From Aliivibrio sifiae (lineage in GTDB: Bacteria; Pseudomonadota; Gammaproteobacteria; Enterobacterales; Vibrionaceae), in the NCBI RefSeq assembly GCF_002954705.1, contig NZ_MSCO01000001.1, positions 1,222,138 through 1,286,137 on the forward strand: a stretch of DNA of 64,000 nt. The letters are read 5' to 3'. This document shows positions 1 to 8,495 of the stretch, one piece after another (position 1 is the first letter of the stretch; every line of letters begins with the position of its first letter). A program made the translations under genes and the position numbers. The notes beneath the pieces are model-generated. The model made no database searches. It saw nothing but the letters and a program-made list of their open reading frames with translations, and was not told where the DNA came from.

Positions 1-1
1 T

Positions 2-418
2 TTAACCGATGACGGACGGGTATTGTGTGGGCAACAATATAGAGGAGAACCCGAAGATGGCGTTCCATTAGTCGCTGTACATCGCCGTGGTGAACCATTG
101 CAATTATTAACGGCAGAGCCAGAAGAGTGGCTTAGGTTTAACCATTACATTGCAAGTATTGCAGTATTGGGAGAGCACGTTGTAGCGACGTCCCCAAGAG
201 GTAATTGTTATGGTGTTTGGAATTTAAAAACTACTCAGTTAGTTGAGATAGCTTCGCTAGCAGATGCTTCTGGCGTCGTGGTGAATAGTAATGGTAGTGA
301 TTTACCTCAATGGCATATAAGTTCAGGCACTGGCAAGGTGATTAATAGAACGGAAAAAGGAGAGGTCGTCAGTCACCAAACCAATGTAATGTGGGATAAC
401 CATTGGAGTCAAATTTAA
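2..418 (+). CDS. DUF1513 domain-containing protein, C-terminal part
   Basis: The frame is open from the window edge to a TAA at 416-418, so this is the last ~138 residues of a longer protein. The remaining part has short beta-rich repeats with glycines and Trp-Asn/Trp-His pairs (PRGNCYGVWNLKTTQLVE, LPQWHISSGTGKV, MWDNHW), matching the C-terminal blades of DUF1513, a periplasmic propeller-like family usually encoded beside imelysin/iron-regulated genes. That neighbourhood would lie upstream, outside the window. The family call comes from recognising the blade pattern; the true start cannot be seen. Confidence 0.7.
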   Translation, partial: LTDDGRVLCGQQYRGEPEDGVPLVAVHRRGEPLQLLTAEPEEWLRFNHYIASIAVLGEHVVATSPRGNCYGVWNLKTTQLVEIASLADASGVVVNSNGSDLPQWHISSGTGKVINRTEKGEVVSHQTNVMWDNHWSQI

Positions 419-516
419 TAGCGGATTAACCTTAAAGGCCGACGAAGATATATCGACATTCCCCTAAAATAATAGCCGTGGTATTCTTAGTGTAATTAAT
501 TTAGGAAGAGAAAGTT

Positions 517-1170
517 ATGAGTTTACAATATCAAGTTATTCCAGTGACTTCTTATGAGCAAAACTGTTCAATTGTGTGGTGTGACGAAACCATGAAAGGC
601 GTTGTTATTGATCCAGGTGGTGATGTTAGCTTACTAATGCAAGCCATTGAAGTATTGAATGTAGACATCGTTAAGCTAGTCTTAACTCATGGTCACTTAG
701 ACCATGTGGGTGGAACTGAGTCTTTAGCTGCATTAACAGGATCACCAATCATTGGTCCTCATAAAGAAGATGATTTTTGGCTACAGAGTCTCCCAAATCA
801 GAGCCAACGTTTTGGTTTTCCACATACTGATGCGTTTGAACCAACTCAATGGCTAAACGAAGGCGATACTGTTGAGTTTGGTAATCAAGTATTACATGTG
901 CTGCATACTCCGGGCCATACACCAGGTCATGTCGTATTGTTTAACCAAGAAGCAGAGATGGCTTTTGTTGGTGATGTATTGTTTAAAGGAGCGATTGGTC
1001 GATCTGATTTCCCTAAAGGGGATTACGAGACACTTATTTCTTCAATTAAAACAAAATTGTGGCCTTTGGGTAATAACATGAAATTTGTACCAGGGCATGG
1101 CCCTGAATCTACATTTGGATATGAACGTAAAACAAACCCGTTTGTTGCGGATGAAATGCCTTTTTGGTAA
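517..1170 (+). CDS. MBL-fold metallo-hydrolase, YcbL/glyoxalase II-like
   Basis: A 217-aa single-domain metallo-beta-lactamase-fold hydrolase. Metal ligands are visible in order: H58, H60, D62, H63 in THGHLDH, H134 in HTPGHTPGH, D153 in VGDVLF and H194 in VPGHGP. Size and motifs fit the E. coli YcbL class of small type II glyoxalases, which hydrolyse thioesters such as S-lactoylglutathione; it lacks the C-terminal substrate domain of GloB. The ATG at 517 has a good Shine-Dalgarno (AGGAAGAG) about 5 bases upstream. It appears monocistronic. Substrate preference cannot be read from sequence. Confidence 0.9.
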   Translation: MSLQYQVIPVTSYEQNCSIVWCDETMKGVVIDPGGDVSLLMQAIEVLNVDIVKLVLTHGHLDHVGGTESLAALTGSPIIGPHKEDDFWLQSLPNQSQRFGFPHTDAFEPTQWLNEGDTVEFGNQVLHVLHTPGHTPGHVVLFNQEAEMAFVGDVLFKGAIGRSDFPKGDYETLISSIKTKLWPLGNNMKFVPGHGPESTFGYERKTNPFVADEMPFW

Positions 1171-1373
1171 GAAATTTGGCAAAAGTGCCGTACTTTTCGC
1201 CATACAGTGCCAGCATCCCTATAAATATTGCGCGTTTTTTGGTATAAAACGCGCTTCGCCAATTCCAATACAACTATTTGAGTTTCACTTTAGGAATTGA
1301 CATCTTTTTTCCGCTATCATTTTGAGCGTATTTTGCTTAAAAAATAGACATAGCGCAACGGAGTTTAAGTTTC

Positions 1374-1760
1374 ATGAAAATTGCTCACAAACGTAAAGTA
1401 CAGTCTAAGTTGCATAAACGCATTAAAGCAACTGCACCAAAAACTGAAGTGAAAAAAGCAGCTAAGCCTGCAAAAGTAGCTAAACCAGTTGAGAAAAAAG
1501 TGGAAGCAGTAGTTGCAGCAGCGCCTAAAGCCGCAGTAGTAGCAACAGACATTGCTCTTACACCAAAGCAACAGACTGTATTTGATATTGTTTGCCAGAA
1601 TCCTGAAGGTATCAATTCAAAAGAGATTGGCGTAGCAGCTGGTCAAGAAGAAGCAAAAGCGGCAGCATGGGCTACAGGTGGTTTGAAAAAGCTAGTTGAA
1701 GAAAACCTTGTTGTACGTGAACAACTTGCTGGTAATAAAGTAATTTACAAAGCAGCTTAA
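1374..1760 (+). CDS. Winged-helix protein with Lys/Ala-rich histone-like N-terminal tail
   Basis: A 128-aa protein in two parts. Residues 1-60 are low-complexity Lys/Ala/Pro/Val (KKAAKPAKVAKPVEKK and similar), like histone H1 or bacterial Hc1/AlgP tails. Residues 62-128 look like a winged helix-turn-helix (LTPKQQTVFDIVCQNPEGI, then NSKEIGVAAG, then a wing VVREQLAGNKVIYKA). Similar vibrio proteins are loosely annotated as MarR family. I infer a DNA-binding, possibly nucleoid-associated protein; no target is evident. It has its own strong terminator and a convergent neighbour, so it is a single-gene unit. A TTGACA at 1297-1302 could be a -35, but no clear -10 follows. Confidence 0.75.
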   Translation: MKIAHKRKVQSKLHKRIKATAPKTEVKKAAKPAKVAKPVEKKVEAVVAAAPKAAVVATDIALTPKQQTVFDIVCQNPEGINSKEIGVAAGQEEAKAAAWATGGLKKLVEENLVVREQLAGNKVIYKAA

Positions 1761-1781
1761 TGTTTTAGTAAGTAGCTTTAA

Positions 1782-1820
1782 GATACAAAAAAGCCGAGAT
1801 TGTCTCGGTTTTTTTGTATC
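1782..1820 (+). terminator. Intrinsic terminator of the winged-helix gene
   Basis: GATACAAAAAAGCCGAGA pairs with TCTCGGTTTTTTTGTATC across a 3-base loop, with a run of seven T. It lies 22 bases after the stop at 1760. Confidence 0.85.
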
Positions 1821-1875
1821 TATATTTAGCTTAGCGAACATTGGTATAAAATCGGGTTAGGGTAAATTCAGATAT

Positions 1876-1907
1876 AAAAAAAGACATCGCTTAGGATGTC
1901 TTTTTTT
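1876..1907. terminator. Bidirectional terminator between convergent genes
   Basis: AAAAAAAGACATC (1876-1888) and GATGTCTTTTTTT (1895-1907) form a perfect stem with A-run and T-run on either side. It can end the minus-strand DUF3943 transcript and back up the plus-strand terminator. Confidence 0.8.
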
Positions 1908-1921
1908 GACCGTCTATATGT

Positions 1922-2839
1922 TTAGAACTTTAATTTAACTTCAAGTCCAACAAATTGGTCTGTGTAAGGCATGCCTGCATCATAAGCAAATTGTGCAGCA
2001 TCACCATTACTGAACCATGCATTGTACGCTAGGTTAACTTCTGTATCACCACCCCATGCATCTGTCACCCAATAGTGTATATGGCCTACAGGGTTTAAGA
2101 AGAATAGACTAAAGCTACCAAGTGCTTCAGAGCCCATTACTTCACCACCATTTTCGGTAATACTTAGTTCTTGTTGTAGCATTAACTCACCAACAACAGC
2201 ACCAAAGAATGGAGTAACAAATAAATCTTGAATTGATGGCACTTCAGCGAATGCCTCTACGCCATACTCCCAAAAGAAGGTAGACATAGTCGTAGAGTAT
2301 AAGAAAGATTCGAACTCGTTAAAGCCAGCATGACGAGCAGCAGTATAGTAAACACCGCCAAAGTAAGGGTGCATAACGTAATTTAAGAAATGTTCATCTT
2401 TATCCCAAACAGGACCTGCACTAACATTATCTTTCCATTTGCTACCAAGCCCTTTGAGACTTGAGTCTTCAGAATCCCATTTTGTAATGCTTTCTGGTAA
2501 AAATGTCATTAAACCTACTGTCGCAACACTTAAACCAAGAATGGTATAAGACTGCTCTAATAGATAATCCCAATCACGCTCATCAGATACGCGTAAGTAA
2601 TGAGGCAGTGGAGTATCTGTAGAAAAAGCATCTGTTTCTGCTACTTTTGATGGTGTCGTATCATCGTCTAATCTCATTGGAGAAAAGTTAAAAGTGGCAT
2701 TTGAACAATAGCTAGAATAAATGTTTGTAGAACAATCATTTTTATATTCCATGTTATAAGCGCTATTAGTATCGAGTGCGTACACGTGTGTTGACGCTGC
2801 ACAACCTAAAAGCAAACTGGCTATTGCTTGTTTTTTCAC
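1922..2839 (-). CDS. DUF3943 domain-containing exported protein
   Basis: A 305-aa protein with a clear Sec signal peptide (MKKQAIASLLLGCAASTHVYA). The body contains the conserved DUF3943 stretch around HPYFGGVYYTAARHAGF, then TFFWEYGVEAFAEVPSIQDL and TPFFGAVVGEL, seen in envelope proteins of unknown function in vibrios and bacteroidetes. One hydrophobic segment lies near residue 100 (LGLSVATVGLMTFLPES), and the C-terminus ends in a strand-like VGLEVKLKF typical of outer-membrane-associated proteins. The start codon is GTG at 2839, preceded by AAGGA. Function is unknown; periplasmic or outer-membrane location is inferred. Confidence 0.85.
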   Translation of the reverse strand: MKKQAIASLLLGCAASTHVYALDTNSAYNMEYKNDCSTNIYSSYCSNATFNFSPMRLDDDTTPSKVAETDAFSTDTPLPHYLRVSDERDWDYLLEQSYTILGLSVATVGLMTFLPESITKWDSEDSSLKGLGSKWKDNVSAGPVWDKDEHFLNYVMHPYFGGVYYTAARHAGFNEFESFLYSTTMSTFFWEYGVEAFAEVPSIQDLFVTPFFGAVVGELMLQQELSITENGGEVMGSEALGSFSLFFLNPVGHIHYWVTDAWGGDTEVNLAYNAWFSNGDAAQFAYDAGMPYTDQFVGLEVKLKF

Positions 2840-2916
2840 AGAAAGTCCTTAATCAATTAAATACTGAGCTAGATCACAATTATCTACTATTAATTGAGAA
2901 AAGCAAAACATAAAAG

Positions 2917-2964
2917 TAAAAAAAGGCCTCTTTATTCCTCATTCGAAGAGATAAATAGGCCTTA
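2917..2964 (-). terminator. Terminator of tyrP
   Basis: Read on the minus strand, AAGGCCT (from 2963) pairs with AGGCCTT (to 2923), with further bulged pairing inside, followed by seven T. It lies about 55 bases after the tyrP stop. Confidence 0.7.
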
Positions 2965-3018
2965 AATACAGAGGTTTATAATATGTGCATTTAGTTCAAT
3001 TGTTGTGGGTGAAACTTA

Positions 3019-4191
3019 TTAAAGAGAACTGAATAACTGACTACCAATAATGATTAAGCCAAAAATTAAAACAATAACCAAAGCGGGGTTACCACCTGCC
3101 ACAGTATACCCAGGTTCTTTGTGTGTTCTTCGTGCTGAAATAACCAGAGCCACAGGTAAAAATAGAGCCAATATCACAAGAGCTATTGCTGCGTAGCCTA
3201 GTGCAGTAATAAAACCTTGTGGGTAAAATAAAGCAAACATTAAAGGTGGAATGTAGGTTAATAAAGCAGTAATTACTGATGATTTCTGCCATTGTTTTGA
3301 CGAATCTCTCAGAAATTCAAATAGACCCAAGCTGACTCCAATAAATGAAGTTAATAGTGCTAAATCAGCAAATAATGATAAAGCCAATTGAATAAACTGA
3401 TGGTCAATTGATTGTTGAATAGTTGTAATAAATTGATTTAATCCGTTAATTTGCTCAAATTCAGATTGAGAAAGCTGACCTAAAGTAATGCCTTGCCAAA
3501 ATAAATAGATAACCAAAGGAAGCGAAGAGCCAATGAGTAAACTTGTTTTGATTTTTTTGATATCTAAATCAAGGTAATTAACGATAGCTGGAATGCTTCC
3601 ATGAAAGCCAAAAGACGTGAAAATTACAGGGAGCGCAGTAATAAATACACCTTGATGAACAGGAAGTGACATCAAGTATTCGCCAGTAATATTCGGAGTC
3701 AAGAAAAACAGAATTGATACCAGCATGATTAGCTTTAATGTAAATAAACCACGATTAATCACATCAACTGTTTTTGTTCCCAATGCGATAACAATGGCAA
3801 CTATTACAGTGAAGAGAATAGTTGAACCAGTTTTAGATAATTCAAAAGGTGAGATGATATTAATTTTTGAATGGAATTGCTCGCTGCCACCGGCAATATA
3901 AGCCGCACATAACGCATAAAAAAGAAATAACATTGAAAAAGTAGCAATTCGTTGCCCATTTTTACCTAGAAATTGAAGAGCAAGACTATGTAATGTAGCA
4001 CTTCGTTGTCCGTACTGATGGACTTCTAGCATCAACAAACTGGTGTAACTCATGATTGCCCATATTCCAATCATGAGTAGACTTGCTGTAAAGAAACCTA
4101 AACTAGCAGATACAAGAGGTAAAGCGAGCATTCCTGCACCAATAGTGGTTCCTGCGATAATTAGAGAGCTTCCGAGAACTTTTGTCTTCAT
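3019..4191 (-). CDS. tyrP: Tyrosine/aromatic amino acid permease (TyrP type)
   Basis: A 390-aa inner-membrane protein of the HAAAP family with about 11 hydrophobic segments. The opening GSSLIIAGTTIGAGMLALPL is the family's substrate-binding first helix, and IPV/LPVIFTSFGFHGSIP, LFADLALLTSFIGVSLGLF and AGGNPALVIV match E. coli TyrP closely (from memory of that protein). It should import tyrosine by proton symport. It is a single gene, with a TyrR-type operator upstream (4304-4321) that supports aromatic-amino-acid control. Specificity for tyrosine over tryptophan (Mtr) is inferred from the closer resemblance to TyrP. Confidence 0.88.
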   Translation of the reverse strand: MKTKVLGSSLIIAGTTIGAGMLALPLVSASLGFFTASLLMIGIWAIMSYTSLLMLEVHQYGQRSATLHSLALQFLGKNGQRIATFSMLFLFYALCAAYIAGGSEQFHSKINIISPFELSKTGSTILFTVIVAIVIALGTKTVDVINRGLFTLKLIMLVSILFFLTPNITGEYLMSLPVHQGVFITALPVIFTSFGFHGSIPAIVNYLDLDIKKIKTSLLIGSSLPLVIYLFWQGITLGQLSQSEFEQINGLNQFITTIQQSIDHQFIQLALSLFADLALLTSFIGVSLGLFEFLRDSSKQWQKSSVITALLTYIPPLMFALFYPQGFITALGYAAIALVILALFLPVALVISARRTHKEPGYTVAGGNPALVIVLIFGLIIIGSQLFSSL

Positions 4192-4303
4192 TTATACATC
4201 TTCTATACTAAATCAGTTCAAGCTGAGTGCTTTTTTCAATGATGTAAATGTACGCCGTATCGAATTTAAATTCAATTATTTGTATAATTTAAATTACACC
4301 AAG

Positions 4304-4321
4304 TGTAAGTTATTATTTACA
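4304..4321. promoter_or_regulatory. TyrR box upstream of tyrP
   Basis: TGTAAGTTATTATTTACA matches the TyrR consensus TGTAAA-N6-TTTACA with one mismatch. It is 113 bases upstream of the tyrP start on the opposite strand. A weaker half site, TGTAAA at 4243-4248, lies between it and the gene. In E. coli, tyrP is controlled by paired strong and weak TyrR boxes. Confidence 0.65.
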
Positions 4322-4429
4322 TTGGTTTATGGCTAGAATATTCACTATAATTGAAAGTAGATGGGTTTTTTAAATCGCTTAATGTGATAAATTAGACATA
4401 ATTATAGAAATATCAAAGAGGAAGAGTGC

Positions 4430-5662
4430 ATGTTGCAAGTTGCAATGATTAGCACAGGTGAAGAAGTCTTACATGGGGATATTGTTGATACCAATGCTGC
4501 ATGGATGTCTCAACTATTTTATCAACACGGTTTTAAATTATCGAACCGTTCTACTGTTGGCGATAATATTGAGGCGTTAGTTGCTGAAATTCAACATCAA
4601 GCGACGACTGCGTCTGTCGTTATTGTAAATGGTGGGTTAGGGCCAACGTCGGATGATATTTCTGGAGAAGCAGCAGCAAAGGTATTAAATACCCCACTTG
4701 TAATGTCTCAATATTGGTTAGATCGAATGCAAGCTCGATACTTAGAGCTAGGTAAAGAGATGCCACACAGTAATATTAAGCAGGCTATGCTTCCAGAAGG
4801 CGCTCAGCTTATTGATAACCCAGTAGGGACAGCTTGTGGTTTCTTTATTGAAGTAAATCAATCAATAGTGATATTTACTCCAGGTGTGCCGTCTGAATTT
4901 AAAGTTATGGTAGAGCATCAGATCTTGCCTCGCATGAAACAATGGCACCCAATGGTAGAAGCGTCTGAATGCAGCCGTTTGTTTACTTTTGGTTTATCTG
5001 AATCTGGTATTCAAGATAAATTGCAGCAAATCCGCTTACCTCATGGATTTGAAATTGGGTATCGTTCATCTTTGCCTTTTATTGAAGTAAAACTATTTGG
5101 TCCAGCAAATCATGATGAACGTTTTCCTGTATTAGAAAGAATGTATCATTTACTCGGTGATAATGTTGTTAGCGTTGATGAATCTATGCTTCCTAATGTC
5201 GGCGCACTATTAAGTGAGTTTTCACTAAACTTAACGGTTGCAGAACAAGCAACTGGTGGTTGGTTGACGAGTTGGCTACAAGAAGACGAGCAAATTCGTA
5301 TCAATATGAAGCAAGGCTGGATTTTGTCTTCACTGGTTGATCAGCAAATGGCAGGACAAGACCCTTTGGCCGCCGCATTAGCATTAGCGGCAGCAACACG
5401 CGAAAGAACACAAACAGCAATTGGTCTTTCATCAGGTCCAATGATACAAGGTAAGGTTGCAGTGGCACTATCGACACCGTACGGGGAGTGGGGGCAACTG
5501 ATCAGTCTTAAGCGTAATTATAGTTATAATGAAATGCGCTCAATTGTTTCAACGCTTATGCTTGATATGTTACGTCGATGTCTAGAAAAGAAACCGATGT
5601 TTGGTCACTATGAGTCATTAAATAGAGAATCTGAAATTTATGTACCGCAAAGTGCATTGTAA
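4430..5662 (+). CDS. yfaY: CinA-family protein, NMN deamidase-related (YfaY-like)
   Basis: A 410-aa protein beginning with a MoaB/Mog-like domain (residues 1-165): AMISTGEEVLHGDIVDTNA, NGGLGPTSDD and FTPGVPSEF are the signature loops of CinA N-terminal domains. The C-terminal half (about 260-390) corresponds to the CinA/PncC domain but is divergent: the usual ES-TGG-LI pattern is reduced to EQATGGWL. This suits the YfaY branch of the family, where NMN deamidase activity is weak or lost. The ATG at 4430 follows AGAGGAAGAG. A strong terminator follows, so it is monocistronic, convergent with yfaE. Confidence 0.85.
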   Translation: MLQVAMISTGEEVLHGDIVDTNAAWMSQLFYQHGFKLSNRSTVGDNIEALVAEIQHQATTASVVIVNGGLGPTSDDISGEAAAKVLNTPLVMSQYWLDRMQARYLELGKEMPHSNIKQAMLPEGAQLIDNPVGTACGFFIEVNQSIVIFTPGVPSEFKVMVEHQILPRMKQWHPMVEASECSRLFTFGLSESGIQDKLQQIRLPHGFEIGYRSSLPFIEVKLFGPANHDERFPVLERMYHLLGDNVVSVDESMLPNVGALLSEFSLNLTVAEQATGGWLTSWLQEDEQIRINMKQGWILSSLVDQQMAGQDPLAAALALAAATRERTQTAIGLSSGPMIQGKVAVALSTPYGEWGQLISLKRNYSYNEMRSIVSTLMLDMLRRCLEKKPMFGHYESLNRESEIYVPQSAL

Positions 5663-5687
5663 TAAATATTGATTCTATTAAGAAAAG

Positions 5688-5713
5688 AAACGATCCAAGC
5701 GGATCGTTTTTTT
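5688..5713 (+). terminator. Terminator of the CinA-family gene
   Basis: AAACGATCC (5688-5696), loop AAGC, GGATCGTTT (5701-5709), then more T. A perfect 9-bp stem; it overlaps the 3' end of yfaE by two bases. Confidence 0.85.
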
Positions 5714-5990
5714 ATGCCTTTTTTTCGGACATTTGAAAATTAACCCCTTCAAGGACGAGGTCAGTTTCTGCCTTGCATACACAAGGTAAGATTTCATTAG
5801 GGGCTAAAAAAGCTAAAGGAAATGATTGGTAGCTGACTTCTCCTGAGGTAAGTGTGCAGCGACACGTTCCACAGTCACCATTGCGACAATGGGATTCAAT
5901 TACCATTCCTTGATCTTCCATGACTTCTAACAGGGATTTATTGACTTGATTAGTTAAAGTGACAACCTGATTAATGTGTATTTTGAGCAT
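5712..5990 (-). CDS. yfaE: 2Fe-2S ferredoxin-like protein YfaE
   Basis: A 92-aa plant-type [2Fe-2S] ferredoxin with cluster cysteines C35, C40 and C43 in HCRNGDCGTC and the fourth in LPCVC (residues 70-72). YfaE supplies electrons that maintain and repair the diferric-tyrosyl radical of class Ia ribonucleotide reductase (NrdB). In most gammaproteobacteria it sits directly after nrdB. Here it is still on the same strand, but about 5 kb of accessory DNA separates it from nrdB, and an nrdB terminator lies between, so it probably needs its own promoter. Confidence 0.88.
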   Translation of the reverse strand: MLKIHINQVVTLTNQVNKSLLEVMEDQGMVIESHCRNGDCGTCRCTLTSGEVSYQSFPLAFLAPNEILPCVCKAETDLVLEGVNFQMSEKKA

Positions 5991-6053
5991 ATAATATCGA
6001 ATTATTTAGATAAAATAGATAACAAAATAATAGCATAATAGGAGTAAAAAATA

Positions 6054-6102
6054 GGGGGCTTGTTGTAAAAAATTCAGTTTAACGCTAGGATCCCACAATC
6101 CT
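6054..6102. repeat. Short direct repeat, left copy (probable insertion-element end)
   Basis: A ~48-bp stretch beginning GGGGCTTGTTGTAAAAAA and including TCAGTTTAACG and GATCCCACAATCCT. The same sequence with a few changes occurs in the same orientation at 8496-8541. The two copies bracket the oxoamine synthase/EamA cassette. The GGGG(C)TTGTTG(C/T)AAAAA start resembles terminal repeats of IS5/IS6-type insertion sequences, but no transposase is present and the family is not identified. Confidence 0.6.
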
Positions 6103-6149
6103 GCTCACTACGAAAAATGGTAACTCCAAGTTTTAGTATACCTTCGAGA

Positions 6150-6974
6150 TTACACCCCTAAGACAACTAAGGATGCCCCTAGCATTACTCCCACAATGCC
6201 GATCCATTGCCTATTACTGACCGTTTCTTTTAACAAAATAGTAGAAAACAATGCTGAAAATAATGCTGACAGTCGCCTTATAACCGAAACAAACGCAACA
6301 TTTCCCAAAGAAGAAGCCCAATAGAATGTAATTAGAGTCATAAAGTGAGCGAGAGAAGTTACTATATTCATTTGTATACCTTCAGTACTTAAATTCTCTT
6401 TTGTAAATATCAATATGTAAAAAGTCACCAGCACGAAAGAAGTACTAACTACCAAACAGGTCCATAGAATAGGACCCAAAGCTTGTGCACCATTCTTATG
6501 AAACATTGAGCTAATAGACCAACAAAAAGCCACACAAACCATGAGTAATGAACTTAGGTTTGATAGCATATTTTTTACATTAAATTTATAGCTATACATT
6601 ACGAATACAATTGACAATATTACCCCAAACAGGCTCAAAAATGACGGAACCCCTCCATACCACCAGAAATTAATTCCCAGCTGAAAAACTGGTATAAAGC
6701 AAAGAATCGGAGCCGACTCTGAAACTTTACCTGCTTTAATAGCATAAGAGTAAGCCACGATAGCCAGGGAATCTAACAAAGAAGCAATGAGTAAAACTGT
6801 CAATAATTCAAACTCAAACCACTGAAATTCATTATAAATAATAATCAGCGACAGTGGTTGGATTATTAATAAAGTAAAGTAAGCTGATTTTAATCCAGTG
6901 ACTTTGGAGGATTTAGTTGATATATCCCTTATGGATAAGAAAAATGCTGATAATACAGCTACAATTGCCCACAC
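6150..6974 (-). CDS. EamA/DMT-family transporter
   Basis: A 274-aa integral membrane protein with about ten hydrophobic helices in two repeated halves, the layout of drug/metabolite transporters. The second half ends with the typical EamA pattern: VSVIRRLSALFSALFSTILLKE, then NRQWIGIVGVMLGASLVV. The start codon is GTG at 6974, which shares its first base with the TAG stop of the upstream gene (TAGTG), so translation is probably coupled. I infer that it moves the product or substrate of the oxoamine synthase. Codon choice (many AGA, ATA, TTA) is more AT-rich than in nrdAB or gyrA, consistent with acquisition by transfer. Confidence 0.85.
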   Translation of the reverse strand: MWAIVAVLSAFFLSIRDISTKSSKVTGLKSAYFTLLIIQPLSLIIIYNEFQWFEFELLTVLLIASLLDSLAIVAYSYAIKAGKVSESAPILCFIPVFQLGINFWWYGGVPSFLSLFGVILSIVFVMYSYKFNVKNMLSNLSSLLMVCVAFCWSISSMFHKNGAQALGPILWTCLVVSTSFVLVTFYILIFTKENLSTEGIQMNIVTSLAHFMTLITFYWASSLGNVAFVSVIRRLSALFSALFSTILLKETVSNRQWIGIVGVMLGASLVVLGV

Positions 6975-8224
6975 TACCGAGCCTCAAAATCGAGAGATTT
7001 TTGGTAGGAAGTATAAAAAGAATCAATATCAGAATGTGTCATGTCTGCTCTCAATGTAACTCTAATTGAAGCCTGCCCTCGAGGAACAACAGGAAAGAAT
7101 ACTGAAGACGTGAAAAATCCATCAGATAATAAAGATGAGCATACACGATTAGCTAAAGAGTCATCGTATAATCTTAGCAATCTAATTGGTATCACGTTTC
7201 CCTTTTCTTTTGTATTGAAAATCGAATCAAAATATGTAATTACGTCTTGTAGCTTTTGCTGTAGTTCTTGAAGTTCTCCAGATTCATGGATATCGAGTGA
7301 CGCCATCCCAGCCCCAATCCCAGCAGAGTTTAAACTTTGGGACCAGTTGGAAGGACCACCATATCTATTAACTAGGTTTCTCATACTATTATTTGGTAGC
7401 ATCGCTAAACCACCACTAGCTCCAAAAGCTTTACCTAAAGAAGAAACAATAATCGTTTTATTATTCATTTCACCTAAGTAACTTTTAACAAAGCCTTCTC
7501 CTTTGCTTCCAAAAGCAGATAGGGAGTGAGAATCATCTAGATACAAAAAAAGACCATACCTCTCTTGTAAATACATGAGGTCATCTATTTTAGTTACTCC
7601 TCCCATACTGTAGGCTCCGTCCGCGACATAGGCTACAAACTTCTCTCTCTTGCACAAATCTTCAAGTTGCTCCATATTATTATGACGAATAGTTACAATA
7701 TCAGTTTCTGCAGAGCAAGCTGCCTTTGTGTGATTCATTGAATAATGTGAAAATTTATCGAAGGCTAAGACTGGGACTTGGTTATTGGTCATTACACCAG
7801 ATGCAAGTAAAGGTAAAATTCCTGAGCTGGCAGAACTACAAGACAATGTAGCCAAAGCTTCACACCTAAAATGAGAAGATAACCTCTCTTCATAGTCATA
7901 AAGATATGATAACTTCAAGCGATTTCTAGAATTTGGTATTCTCAACACACCAACATTGTTAACTCCATCAATTGCGCCTTGAATGATCGATGGATGAAAC
8001 TCTAAACCTAAGTAAGACGTTGTACAAAAATGAGAAAAAACATTGTTTGTATTCATACACTGATATTGATTAACACCAGAAACTGATGCGTTAATAGATG
8101 TTATACTATGTTGTAATGCTTCTTCCCAAGATTGTTCAGATAAATCAACTACTTTTTTATAATTTGTTTTGTGATGTTTAACTAAATCCACTGTTAAACT
8201 TCTCCCATAATTTGAGCTGGACAA
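6974..8224 (-). CDS. Alpha-oxoamine synthase-family PLP enzyme
   Basis: A 416-aa fold-type I PLP enzyme of the BioF/KBL/SPT/CqsA family, which joins an amino acid to an acyl thioester with loss of CO2. Visible landmarks: TSYLGLEFHP (70-78), D156 and H160 in FDKFSHYS, DGAYSMGGV (202-210), D230 and H233 in LDDSHS, the Schiff-base lysine K265 in SSLGKAFGASGG, and a C-terminal PRGQASIRVTLRADMT. The usual GTH/HxxLE stretch reads RLKLSYLYDYEERL, so it is a divergent member. It is not close to CqsA or BioF as I know them. The TTG start at 8224 has a weak ribosome site; GTG at 8191 (codon 12), preceded by GGGAGA, is a plausible alternative. Substrates are unknown. Confidence 0.85.
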   Translation of the reverse strand: MSSSNYGRSLTVDLVKHHKTNYKKVVDLSEQSWEEALQHSITSINASVSGVNQYQCMNTNNVFSHFCTTSYLGLEFHPSIIQGAIDGVNNVGVLRIPNSRNRLKLSYLYDYEERLSSHFRCEALATLSCSSASSGILPLLASGVMTNNQVPVLAFDKFSHYSMNHTKAACSAETDIVTIRHNNMEQLEDLCKREKFVAYVADGAYSMGGVTKIDDLMYLQERYGLFLYLDDSHSLSAFGSKGEGFVKSYLGEMNNKTIIVSSLGKAFGASGGLAMLPNNSMRNLVNRYGGPSNWSQSLNSAGIGAGMASLDIHESGELQELQQKLQDVITYFDSIFNTKEKGNVIPIRLLRLYDDSLANRVCSSLLSDGFFTSSVFFPVVPRGQASIRVTLRADMTHSDIDSFYTSYQKSLDFEAR

Positions 8225-8249
8225 GGTTCTAAGTACAAACTTAAAAAAG

Positions 8250-8273
8250 TGGCCCAGCTGCCAATCTGGGCCA
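8250..8273. promoter_or_regulatory. Hairpin upstream of the oxoamine synthase gene
   Basis: TGGCCCAG (8250-8257), an 8-base loop, CTGGGCCA (8266-8273): a perfect 8-bp GC-rich stem in very AT-rich DNA, flanked by A-runs on both sides. It lies 26 bases before the annotated start. With the A/T flanks it could act as a terminator protecting the cassette or as a leader structure. Confidence 0.5.
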
Positions 8274-8495
8274 AAAAAACTACTGTTTTATAGGGTGTCA
8301 CCTTGCTAAAAGATTAAAATAGTAGCTTCATTCAAAGTTATTATGGTTGGAGTAAACCATAAAAAAAACTAGACATAGACAGAAAATAGGTTCTATTTTT
8401 ACCTCGTTATGTTGTTAATCAATAAACATAATTTATTACTATATTGATCTTATTTCTACTGTGAAATCTAACAGGTTAATCTCGGATTTAAAGAT

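Noticed and set aside
6974..8224. Oxoamine synthase considered as CqsA (CAI-1 synthase)
   Set aside because: The N-terminus and the GTH/HxxLE region differ from what I know of CqsA, and no CqsS sensor kinase is adjacent. Only family membership is claimed.
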